Shown piece by piece: positions 45,801 to 57,800 of a stretch of DNA of 64,000 nucleotides. The notes under the pieces were generated by a model that saw only the letters and a list, made by a program, of their open reading frames with translations, had not been told where the DNA came from and did no database searches. The number at the start of each line of letters is the position of its first letter. Within the stretch, counting starts at the first letter, position 1. Location: the NCBI GenBank assembly GCA_020466095.1, contig CM035806.1, forward strand, positions 8,278,751-8,342,750, written 5' to 3'. The position numbers and the translations under genes were made by a program. Source of the DNA: Chlorops oryzae (lineage: Eukaryota; Arthropoda; Insecta; Diptera; Chloropidae).

Positions 45801-48800
45801 TATAGTTCTTTTCCCTTTTGGAGATGCATTCAGAAGAATTGACCGTCAATTTATGTATTTTTTTTTCCAATTTTGCAGATGGTTTTGCTTATATTTTAAA
45901 CAGTTGCTAGAGAGTTTCCAAAAAATGTAACATCGAAAGCAAAAATCGATTTTATTTAAAATCGAAAAAAACATAATCGATGCTAAAAAATCTATGCTAA
46001 TGCCAAAAAAATCGATTAAATCGAAACTTTGAATGTTTTTTTTACAACCCTATTTCGAGGCACTCTGGGGATTATTTAGGAAAATTTCCATTTCAAACAT
46101 ATTTTTTTGAAATTCAAAATAAATATGTGCCATATTAAAGCACTATGATCTGAATACGAGTCAAGAAAATAATAATACGTAATAAAAAATAAATAAATTT
46201 AATAAATCAGCTAGTTTTTTTACCATTCGGCAAAGCCTTTTCATTTCAAATTCTTGGTATAACATTTTCTAAAAGTTGGATCCTTGAACTAACTGTGTGG
46301 ACTGAACGTGACATTGTTTTAGAGTTTCTTCGCTAGATTTTTCGATAACGGTACTAAGGGGGTTGTCTTCTTCGCGTGGCTGTTTTTGAACTACAGTACA
46401 CTCGGGATAACGTCAACTACTTAATTAAAACCGCGAGTGTTGACGTTTACCAGATTGTCCTCATTTTAGACCAAAATAAAGTTGGAATTATACTTTTAAA
46501 CGTTATTTTAGTATTGATACTAAAACCATACAATAATCTGATTCAAACAAATTTTTATGTATTCGGAAAAATTAAAAAAAAAATATTTTCTATGAAAGAA
46601 GAAATGTCAAAAAAAAAAAAAAAACGTTCAAAGTCAAATGGCCACAGAGCCCTCTGCTGAACATCACCCCGAAAATAGCCATCGGATGGACTTCATCCAA
46701 TTTAGTCACTCCGTTGTCCTGACTGCTTTCGCAATGCTTAAAAAGTTCTAAGATGAATAAATATTTTATATTTCATCATTTATAAACCAAATGAGAATTA
46801 TACCGAACGTAAAGAAATGTAATTAAGCAATATTTCCTTTCAAATCAACAAAAAATGTTGTTACCGCAACCATTTTTCATTCGAAATTTTTGTTCTGCTC
46901 GAAAATCAAAAGGACTATGAATAACAATGCGCCCTTTAAAAAAAATCATGTTTAAGTTCGCTCATTGTACTGTTGATTTAGGGGAGTATTCGAAGAGAAT
47001 TTCAATTTGCTGCAGAGATCGTTCAAAAATCGCAAAATGAAAAGATTATTGCATACTTCTCGGAAACACTTGCTATTGATATGCCTCAATGCGATTTCTC
47101 CGTAAGTTCATATCAGTTTTTATTGCAGTATTGGGAAACCAATTGCTCATAATTGTATGCGTAAAATACTCGGAAATAGTTCGTTGAAATAACCCGTTGC
47201 CATTTTTCATCCAAACAAGACAATTAGAGGTTTTGTTGCACTGCACGAGTAACAGAACTTGGCATTTATGTATGTATTGTGAGCATATTGCCGAGATCCG
47301 AGCTTTCCCAACTCATCCGTCTGAAAACATTTTTTGTTGTTATTGTTGTCGGTGTCTGTGAATATCATTTGCAAAGAATTTTCACTGGCATCATTAACTC
47401 AAATTGTATACAGGGCGATTTAATTAATAACACTTTATTGCCACAAAGTTCCGTTCATTACACACACCCAAGTGTATTGATTTATGAAATCTCGCACAAC
47501 GAAAAAAAAAAAGAAAAAAAAAACAAGTAAAAAAGTTTACATCGGCTTAGCCGAATTGCACACATACCTTTTCCTCAGCTTAAAATATCCCTGTAGGAAT
47601 TTGAACTAGTGTCGTACTAGTACTTTACTAGTGCAAAAGCCACCAGTACTAGTTCTTTTCTATACCCCTGTCCATATAAAATTCTGTCGAAAATCAGTAC
47701 AACATCTGTACAGGAAGGCACTTGTACAGTATGCACCAGAATTATTCTAGTACTTTTCGATCCAATTGGGTAAATTTGCACCAGTTAAATACTAGTGATG
47801 TTTACGGGAAAAATTTTACAGAATTGTGGATTTTTTTCAATACAAAATGGAAATAAATATTTATAATTACAAATTTTTATTATAATAAAAGAAAACCATT
47901 CGGTTGTGTATTTATTATCAATTTATAACGCCTCAATGAGTGAATGCAATTATTCCATTGATCACTAGTATGTATAGTTATGGTGCAAACTTACCCACAC
48001 ATTGCACTAGTTCTTTTAGTACTGGTAAAAGTACTAGTTCTTTTTGGCAAATTGCTGAACAGCTTTCTACAGGGATGTTATATCTGAAGATGGTGACCAT
48101 TAGGGTGATGACTTTTAGTGTTTTTTTCTCCAAAAAAATTTCCTGTATTATAGTACGATGAACTTTTATTAAAGATGCCATAAAACACTAATTTTAAGGT
48201 TATTTGGTAAAAAAAAATGTCACGCACCAAGTCATTTGAAAAATTTAATTTTTGATTTTTTTTCCAAATTTTTGATGTTACTGTAAGCAGAGTCGCTCCT
48301 AGAGGGGTCAAATGTAAGACCAACTACCATTTTTTTTTTATTCCCAACAATTTATCCAAACATACCTTCCCCCTATCTCCACTCCTTAAGGGGCTCCCAT
48401 ACAAAAGTAATTTTTTTATGAATTTTCCCCCCACTGTCATAACTAGCCCCAGAGTGCCCCTAGGGGAGTCAAATGTTTGACCGACCCGCATTAACTTTGT
48501 CTCCCTAACATTTTTTCCCAACATACTGACCCCCTATCTCCCCTCCTTAGGGGGTCACCCATACAAAATTACCTTAATTTTATCACAATTTCATACAAAA
48601 TGGCTGTCACCAGAGTCAAACCCCTCCTAGGGGGATGATATATATGACCGACCCCCACTATTTTTTTACCCCAAGTATTTTTTTCAAACATACCCACCCT
48701 CTATCTCCCCTCCTTAGGGGGTCCCCATACAAAAATAGGCTTAAATTAAAGAAAAATGCCTCACGAACTTCAACCTATAATATAGATGCCGTAGGAACAA

Positions 48801-51800
48801 GAACGAGCATGTTCAGTATGCATATTCGAAAAATTTACAAAATTACCTTTTAAACGAGCCTAATATGAAGAATATTGGATTCGTTTTTGGTATGTTTTAA
48901 TAATATGTTATAATTATTACTTTTTTTTTAAACTGAATTTTGGGTTCCATCCCCTAACTGGCCAAATAATGACCCTAGTAGAAAAAAATAAATGTTCGAG
49001 TCAAATGACGCAAACCTCAATCTATGACGAGTTTTTTAAAACTATAACCATTAATATCGGTTAGTGGTTTCTATTCATAAAATTAATTCAAAACAAATAT
49101 TTTTTGAAACGCATTATTCACTGTTTTCACGTTCGTGTCTTGAGTCTTTGCATGCATTCAGACCGAGAGAGACATGCGCATGTAGATTTTAGTTTTATTC
49201 GAGCACTTGTGACGTTTTTGTTGGTGCTGCCACACAGTTGTGTAAACTTTTCAGTTTTACTATTAATTCAAGCTGCTGAATGTGTTTCATTTTGTTTTGT
49301 TAATTGGTTATTTTACAAGAATATCTTATTTTAAGGACGATGTGTCTATGTAAAAACCAGATTTTGTAAAAGTTTCAAATTAGTAGTATATTTTTTGAAA
49401 GTCACTGGCAACGCTGTAGACACATAAATTCTTTTTATTTAAATTTTTGGTCTTGAAAATTTTCGTCTGTCAAAAGTTTTCAATAATTTCAACCAATCAG
49501 AATATTTTAAACTCTACGTCATAAGTGTGTACATGCGCAGAAGAATCAAATTTTGAACTCCGATTGTCGTAACCTTATAATCTATTATCCTTGGCCATAC
49601 GCACTCAAAAATTTCAATAGTCTGGGATGTATAGTGAAAAAGTTATCCGTGAAAAACGTTAAAAACCGTGATTTTGGAAACTTCTGAACCACATCCCACA
49701 ACCCTAGGTAGGACAAAAAAATTTGTACGCAGTTTTTCGGTCATTTACCAGGGACAAGTCCATGCCAAATTTCAATATGATATCTTAGCTGTTTTAGGAT
49801 TAAATTACGAAAAACTAATTTGTGACCGACAGATAAACCGAGAGACAGACAAAGCTAGATCGAATCCTATCGTCACGCTGATCAAGAATATATATATGTA
49901 TATATATATTAAGGGGACCTTCTAGTCTAGAGCACGAAAATTTAGGGTATTTTCATGATTTTTTTTTGGTATTAAGCCAAATAAAAAACGATTTTCTAAG
50001 TATGCAGGCTTATTATATTCTTTATTGACAAAAAATAAAAAATGTTGTTGTAATTTTTTTTTTTTTTTGGTATTTTAAAAATGGCGTTGAAGTGGACCCT
50101 CTTTGAAAAAGTACCTCCGTGGTGTGAAAGATTTTGGCAGTTCTGGTAATCGAAAAAAAAAAAAAAAAAATGTTATTAATCAGAATGAATGCGGCTATGG
50201 CAGGAACTAGAATAAAAAAAATTTTTTTTAAATTGACAAAATGGCGCAATTTTTTATTTCAACCATCAAAAACTCCCCTTTTTTTGACCATTTTTTTTAT
50301 GAAAAAATATGAAGTTCTTGAAATAAAAATTCGATTCTAGTTCGGGCCATAGCCATTGATGTTATGAATAACATATAAAAATTCCAGACAAATCGGTTCG
50401 ATGGTTTTTTTGTTTTCATTCACACCAGGTCAAAAAAAGTAGTTTTGAGATAAACGCGTTCAAAGTTGCTTTGATCAAGCGCGCTGCCTGCTGTCTCCAC
50501 CTTCTAAAAAGGCTGTAGCAAAACAAATATTGTCAATATCTTCACGAAACTTTGCCAGCATATTCTTAAAAGTCTATTCTTCCGAAATATATAAAAAAAA
50601 AAAATCAATTTTCAAAAAATTCTAGACCAGAAGGTCCCCTTAAGGTGGATCGTTTTGTTCGACAAAAAAAAAAAAAATGAAAATTGCCCTAGTGAAATAA
50701 GATTTTACAATTTTTTTGGAGAAAAAATGCCCAGGGAACCATAGGTCAAAGCCGAATTTTTTTCTTCCGCTTTTTAAAAAGAAGTTCCATCTTAAATATG
50801 CCTAAAATCATACTACAAATTATTGTAATTTCTTCCTAATCAAAAATGTTTTTAAATTGAATTTTTCTTATTTTGCTTCTAAGCATAATTTTAGGCATGA
50901 GAAATAATAAAATTTTGCTTGAAAAATCATCATAAATTGGCCATTTTTAAGATAGTTATTAAAGAAAATATAAAATTTTTTCAATGGCTCGAGTTTTGAG
51001 GGACGTTGAAGTGATTGTTTCTCTACTTTTTGAGATGTTTTCACCAACAATGATGACCAAAATAAGTCGAATTTGGCATGAAAAACCTTTGTTTGCAAAA
51101 GCGGAAGGTTAAAATTCACATTTGACCTATAGTTTCTTCGGCATTATTATTAAGTATGGGCAACAGAATAATATTCTGCCAGGGAAATTAGAGGTTACAA
51201 AATCGATCCACCTTAATATACATATATATGTCTATATCTATCGCGACTCCTTTGGTCTGTTACGAACTCCGAGCAAACTTAATATACCCTTTACTTCGGA
51301 AAATGTATAAAAATATCAGAATAAATTTAAAATAGGAAATCAAAGCTTTCAACTTTATTTTTGACGAGCATCTCGAGAATAGAATTCGGCTCTGATACGT
51401 TTGCTTGGCTGCACAAAAACAAAAACAAAAACCGATGTATAAGTTTAGAGCAACACCCTAAAGGCATTTGATGCGTAAAATCAAAGCGACTGCTCTCACC
51501 ATTGAAGAATATAGTCAAATGAATAAAAAAAAAAAAATCTCAAAAACAAAACAAAAATCTGGCACCAGCACAAATAGACGCAGACACACTCTTAACTCTG
51601 GTATGGATGGAGTGGAATTCCTTTTGAACTCGATTGAAATGGCAAAATCGAAGAACGAAAATCAGGAACTGAGTGCACGCGTATTGAGATCCTTGAGTAG
51701 GCGAATTCAAAAAGGGAAAAACGAGTGTCCTTGTTTTATCTAAGATTAATGCCGTTGTTGTGGCCTACGAAAATTGAATGAAAATTTACGTTCGTATAAA

Positions 51801-54800
51801 ATCGCTGAGTGCCTGCGGTGCGATAAAAAATCAGAGTTAGTTAAGGACTTCCTCAATCCGTCGTCGCGTTGCGATTCGAATGCGAAAATAGGAAATTCAA
51901 TGAACAAACGAAAGATTTCGATTGAGATGGGAACGATTTTGATAAAAATTTCATTCAAATAAAATAGAATCAATTAGAATGGGAACGCTACTTTGTGGGA
52001 CTTCATTTCTATGCTCGAAAATAAATAAATTTTCATACGCACTCATTTATGAACAATAATGCATCATACGATTTCAACAAATTATCCCTAAAATTAAGGA
52101 AATTTAGTTTGATATATACTAGGGCCTCTGGTAAAAATCGCAAAAGTTTCTCTCAAATCAAAATTTTCTGACATAATTGATAGAAATTGAAGAATTTGAG
52201 CCTCCGATTAAAACATAAATTGCTACTTATTTGTTGATCCGTATCCGGTATGGTATTGTCAGGCACTGCTGAATATAATATCCTTTCGATTTGATTTATA
52301 TGGAAATAATCCATTCCAAATCTTACACATGATAGAGAAGCATTGATAATTAAAATTTTCCTGGAAATTGACGCAACCACAGCAGAGAATTAATTGTTAA
52401 CTATTAGGCTTGTGATAAATCTGTGATTGACATCGGCTTCCTGAAGTTTCTTTCTACGAAATTCGGAATGGAAATCTACCTGGAAATCAAATTCAAAAGG
52501 ACCAATTATTCACTGTTCCGAAATTCTGTGAATGCCACAGCAATGCGTTGAAACTGCTTTAATTATGAGAATAAAGAGGAATGGAAAAAATAAATATATA
52601 AATATATATAAATAAATGAAAGCTGGAGATCAAAAATAGTTGGTTAAGTTTGGTGAATGCGAAAAAGGGAAGGGGAAGTGGCGGCTTAAGGTAATTGCGT
52701 AGATCTTCTTAAATCCTCAATTAACTCTTTTGATAAAGACGTTGCTAATATAGTATAAATTATTCCTAGAGTGATACGAATGTTTCCATTTTCCTGATTC
52801 TCGACTAATAAAGTAGGTGCGTGAAATTATACCAAATCCTGGTAAAATTGTAATATAAACTTCTAGGTGTCCAACGAATCATTCTACTGGGTCTATACTA
52901 GAGCTATTTGAAACAGACGATAAAAAGGTTTACTACATAAAAATTATTTGAGCGCACGAATAAAAAAATATATGTGAATGCCGTCCACCATGCCGTATGA
53001 GTGATGCATTCTTCTACCATTTGTCGCACATTCGTTGCGCATACGCACGTCTGCCGCAGCATATCAGTGCTGAGTGAATCTATATGCCATTACATTTTTG
53101 CAAATATCTCAAAAATTTGCTTTTGGATTTTGATGAACTTTTTTTTGCAATGAAAGGTAATACTTTGAGGTATTTTTTCAAAGTACCCAGAATGTGATGA
53201 AAAAAATAAAAGAGAATGAAAAAAATTATTCATTTTTTATTTTCTATTTTATGCGAATTTTATTCTCAGTGTAAAGTTTAAATAAAATTTTCTTATATTT
53301 CCTGTTTTATTAACTTTCAGTCGCCATTCGTTCCATCTTTCAACCTTAAATAGTTTTTGAGTTATAAAATTTTGAAAAATGCCCTACTAAAAAGAATTTC
53401 CCAAGAATATTTCAAGGACTCGTAATCGTAATCGATTTCTACAGCGTTTTAGGCCGGAAAGACCTTAAATTGTGATTTCTCTTAAAAAATGTAAAACTTT
53501 TTCAAATGCTGCCAATTCGAATAGTGAAACACAATACTATATTGGCTTCAATGTTGTTAGCATTTTTCAGCTTTTTGGATTCAATTAAAGGACGCTTTAA
53601 CATCTTAAAAAAGCCCCCTAAGAATAAAACCTTCTTTCGGATCGATCAATTGAGGAAGGAAAATTGAATTCAAATTGAGATGGAGTCAGACAATAAGCTG
53701 TAGTCGGCATGAGGCACTCTTTTAAAATTAGAATTTCAATTTCCCTTCAAACTACATCGAATTTTATGTTCACTCATTGCGGGAAAAAATTCTGGTGTGT
53801 GCCCACTAAGTAGAAGTAGGTATACAATTTGGTGTTCTGCATTTTTTTTTTTTTTTTTTTTTTTTCGAAACTCTCCATGGTGAGCTCCTCTGTTAGCCAT
53901 TCGCACCACTTCATCGAAATTTCGAATTCATTGAATTTCCTTTTAAATTATGCCACTCTTTTGCGAATAACGCAGTCGATTAGTGACGTCAATGAGCACT
54001 GGCTGAGAACTTTGAGCACAGGCACACATTATCGTCTCCAGCAGTCCGGCCGGCTACAGTGAGGAGAATAGCTTACAAATAGCTGCAAGTTAATCTCATC
54101 TGGCCAATGTACACTAACAGAGTGTACCGGAGGGGGACTGGTAGGCAGGGCTTTTGTTCAATATGGACTTCAAAGCCAGCAGCTGAATTAAGTGAATTTA
54201 CCGAAATGTTTTTTTTTTTGCTCTTTTCTTTCTTCTTATTTCTTTTGAGCCTGTTTTTTTTTTTTTTAATTTTTACTTTCCAAATTTCGTACAACTTGAC
54301 CTGCTTGTGCTTTGGGCACATTGCTCCTTTCGGAGCATTTTTCTTCTTCTAGTTTTTATTATTTTTATTTTATTTGAATTTTATGATTTTCCTCTTTAAT
54401 TCCGTTCCGTTCCGTTCGTTGACATTGTCGCAGGCAAAAAGCGAGACTCACGAAGCACTTAAAATTTTCTCGATTGCAGCTGACCCGCTTATCGAATTCT
54501 TCAATCCGAATCATCGGAAAGCGCTCGAAGAACAGGACATGGAGATACGTAAACGAACCGGCTTGAAGGGCGCAGCACCAGGTGGAGATGATTGGATTTA
54601 CCTGAATACGTATTGCCGAGTGCCGGTAGCGATATTGCATGACAAAGAGAAATACTGCTATGAAAATGCTAAAATACCATTTTTTCTCTCTCGCTCTCTC
54701 TCTCTCGCTGTCTTTTTCTCCCGTTTCTTTTTTGTGGATATTCGTTTTTTTTTTTTTCTCAGGAGAAAATTATCACGGGCTTCTGTAAGAGCACACAAGA

Positions 54801-57800
54801 GTACTGCCCGCCTAGTCCAGCAGGACCGATTGGCCCGGTTGGACCGAAGGGTTCGACTGGGGTGCCCGGTTTACCGGGTATACCTGGTCCGAAGGGTAAT
54901 CGTGGGGACATTGGTCTGCCGGGTCCGATCGGCTTGGATGGCCCGCCGGGTCCACGTGGCCCGAAAGGTGATATCGGTGTACCCGGTCGGTCTGGTTTGG
55001 ACGGGCGCGATGGAGTACCTGGCGAGCCGGGCCTTGATGGTGTTCCTGGACGTGCTGGCGCCGATGGTGTTCCCGGTAAAGATGGCATACCGGGGAAGGA
55101 TGGGCGAGATGGTAAAGACGGTAAAGATGGCAAAGACGGTGCACAGGGACCGAAAGGAGCCCATGGACCACCTGGAGAACGCGGATTGAGGGGTAAGTGA
55201 ATGCGGTTGAAATTTTATTGGAAATTATTGTTTTTGGAAGAGCCGAAGCACTCTGAAAACATAGAGAAAAGGGAAACCGATTTATTCATATTCACATTAT
55301 TCATCCTAATCCAAGGAGGAGGGAGGCGGTGTGTGAGATCTCCTCGAGGGCTGTCAAAATTTATCTACAAGCTCTCAAGGGATCTTATACATAATTTTTT
55401 TTTTTTTTTTTTTACAAATAGTTTTAAATATAGATATTCGTTTGTGGGGCCTGAATCATCTGGCCGGCGGGCCTGTGTATATCTCAATATTGTACCGCCA
55501 TGAAATCGAGTAATTCGAATTCGGTGTAATGTAATGCTTTTCAATGGGCACTAAACTAATTAAGCCAGGTCATTGAGTCAGTCAGTCAGTCAGACAGTCA
55601 GTCAGTCACTAGTCGATAATTCCACCGATGTTAATACTTAAGTATCTAATTACGTGAATCGATGAAATGGCGGAGACATAACACTAATGACTTTTAGGAT
55701 ATACTATATTGCGAGTTCGAATAACGTCGATAATGCCACATCGCCCCGCATCCATCCGCATCCGCACGTCCTGTCGTATTATTCATAATTGGCTTAATTT
55801 CAATGAGAAAGTGTGTTGATAGCGAGGGCCGCCTTGAGGCCGTCAGGCGAATAATGAGTGCAATTATTCGATGCATTCATGATGTAAGCTCTGGAGTCCT
55901 CGACTGCAACTGCATAGAGTGGAATACTAGACAGGCATCATGAATTCTTAGCCACAAAGCACAAAAAGAACAAAGAACAAAGAACGGCCGATAATGACTT
56001 AAGGATCACACTTAAATGAATTGCCATTTCAATAAATCCCCTTAATAATCGGTTTATTTTTCATTTCTCAAAAAATAAAAAAAAAAAAAATAATTAAAAA
56101 AATATTACAAATTACATAAAACAGGCATCGCTGGACCACGCGGACGAACTGGGAAATCCGGTAGCAATGGCACGCCTGGCCTGCCGGCATAAATACCTGG
56201 AAAGTGCAGTTCGCCAATGGAAGCTATTCAACGGATCTTTTGATACCGCCATCGATAGCAGGTAAACTATCGCCACCAAAGGAGCGAAAGGAATCGCAGC
56301 AAAGGAGCGAATGCGAAAGCGATAGCCCCATAGTGATAGTGATTGTTGTATCCGAAAGTGTTAATGTTGTATTTTTACCGCGCGCTTAAGACTCTGTCGA
56401 CTCAATTCACGGAATCACTTTCGCAATTATCTTTGCTTGTTTTAATTAAGGGAAATTGTGAGATTTCACTTTGATTTTATTTTATCCGTATTTTTACCCT
56501 TTTTTTTTTTTATTACTTTTTGCTTTTATCATCCTGCAGACAGCAATGCGCCGTTCATACAACGCACGCTGATTGTCGAGGAGGGCAAAACATTGAACTT
56601 AAGCTGCGCCGCCATTGGCAACCCGATGCCGCGTGTCGAGTGGCGTCGCGATGACGGCCGTACAATCAACATAAATGGTGTAGAAAGTAAGTTCGACGGA
56701 AAATTAAAATCAATAAAATCCATTAAAGGCGCAACATAAAAAAAAAAAAAAAAAAAGGATTTTTAATTATCTTTTTCCGTGTTCGCTCACTTCGCTTTCT
56801 ATGCCAGACATTACACCCTCTGAACATACATACACACAGATGCATACATACATACTTACATCCTTGCACACATACATACATGTATGAAAGTATTTAATTT
56901 TCTTTTCTTCTATTTCGCTTTCTCCTTCGCCTTCTCCATCTCCATCTCCATCTTTTTTGTGGTCGTCCTTCTCGCTGTCGCCCTCATCGATGTCGATGGT
57001 ATCGAATTGACTCCGCTGCGGACGCTCGGCACTCGGTGCTCTCACATGGAACGATTGATGATGGCAGTGTCTTCTGTGAGCGGACAATTTCTGAAATTCA
57101 ATAATATCACACGTAATCAAATGGCCGCGTATAATTGTTTCGCCGATAATGGAATCTCGCCGGTGGCAAATGCGACATACCTCATCGAAGTGCATTGTAA
57201 GTGTACACCATGGATTTGAACGTTGATAGCTCGCTGTCAGTAGACACGAATACCTATTCGAATAGAGAAATATGTGGATAGAATTGTTCATGCGACTTTA
57301 AGCTATTAGCAGATTAGGCTTAAGAAGGTTATAAGACTCCATAAATTGAGCGATTATTCGACTCATAAGCCTAAGTGTGCATCTCTTGCAGGCACGATTT
57401 TTTTTTTTTTTTGTGTTTAACCCTTTACAGCATGATATATTAAATAAGTAGGAACATTTTTTTTCAGCTGGTAAATAGTTTTATTAACCCTTTACTGCTT
57501 TTTATATTAAAAAAGTGGGAATTTTTAAAATTTGGTTCTATTAACCCTTTACTGCTTTTTATATATTTAAAAATGGGATGGTTTTGTCGCATTGAAGGGT
57601 TTTATTAACCCTTTACTGCTTTTTATATTGAAAAAGTGGGAATTTTTAAAATTTGGTTCTATTAACCCTTTCCTGCTTTTTATATATTTAAAAAATGGGA
57701 TGGTTTTGTCGCATTGAAGGGTTTATTAACCCTTTACTGCTTTTTATATTGAAAAAGTGGGAATTTTTAAAATTTGGTTCTATTAACCCTTTACTGCTTT

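Noticed and set aside
51353..51407. Minus-strand mini exon reading KRIRAEFYSRDARQK after a good acceptor
   Set aside because: Only about 18 residues with no partner exon, and close to the tail of repeat family H. Too little to support.
54434..54479. Exon 3 start at the acceptor ending at 54433
   Set aside because: It does not keep the phase left by exon 2 (stop codon soon after). The acceptor at 54479 has a better pyrimidine tract and the right phase.
54759..55171. Minus-strand frames rich in Pro and Arg (PSLPSRPSFPG)
   Set aside because: Antisense of the Gly-X-Y collagen exon.
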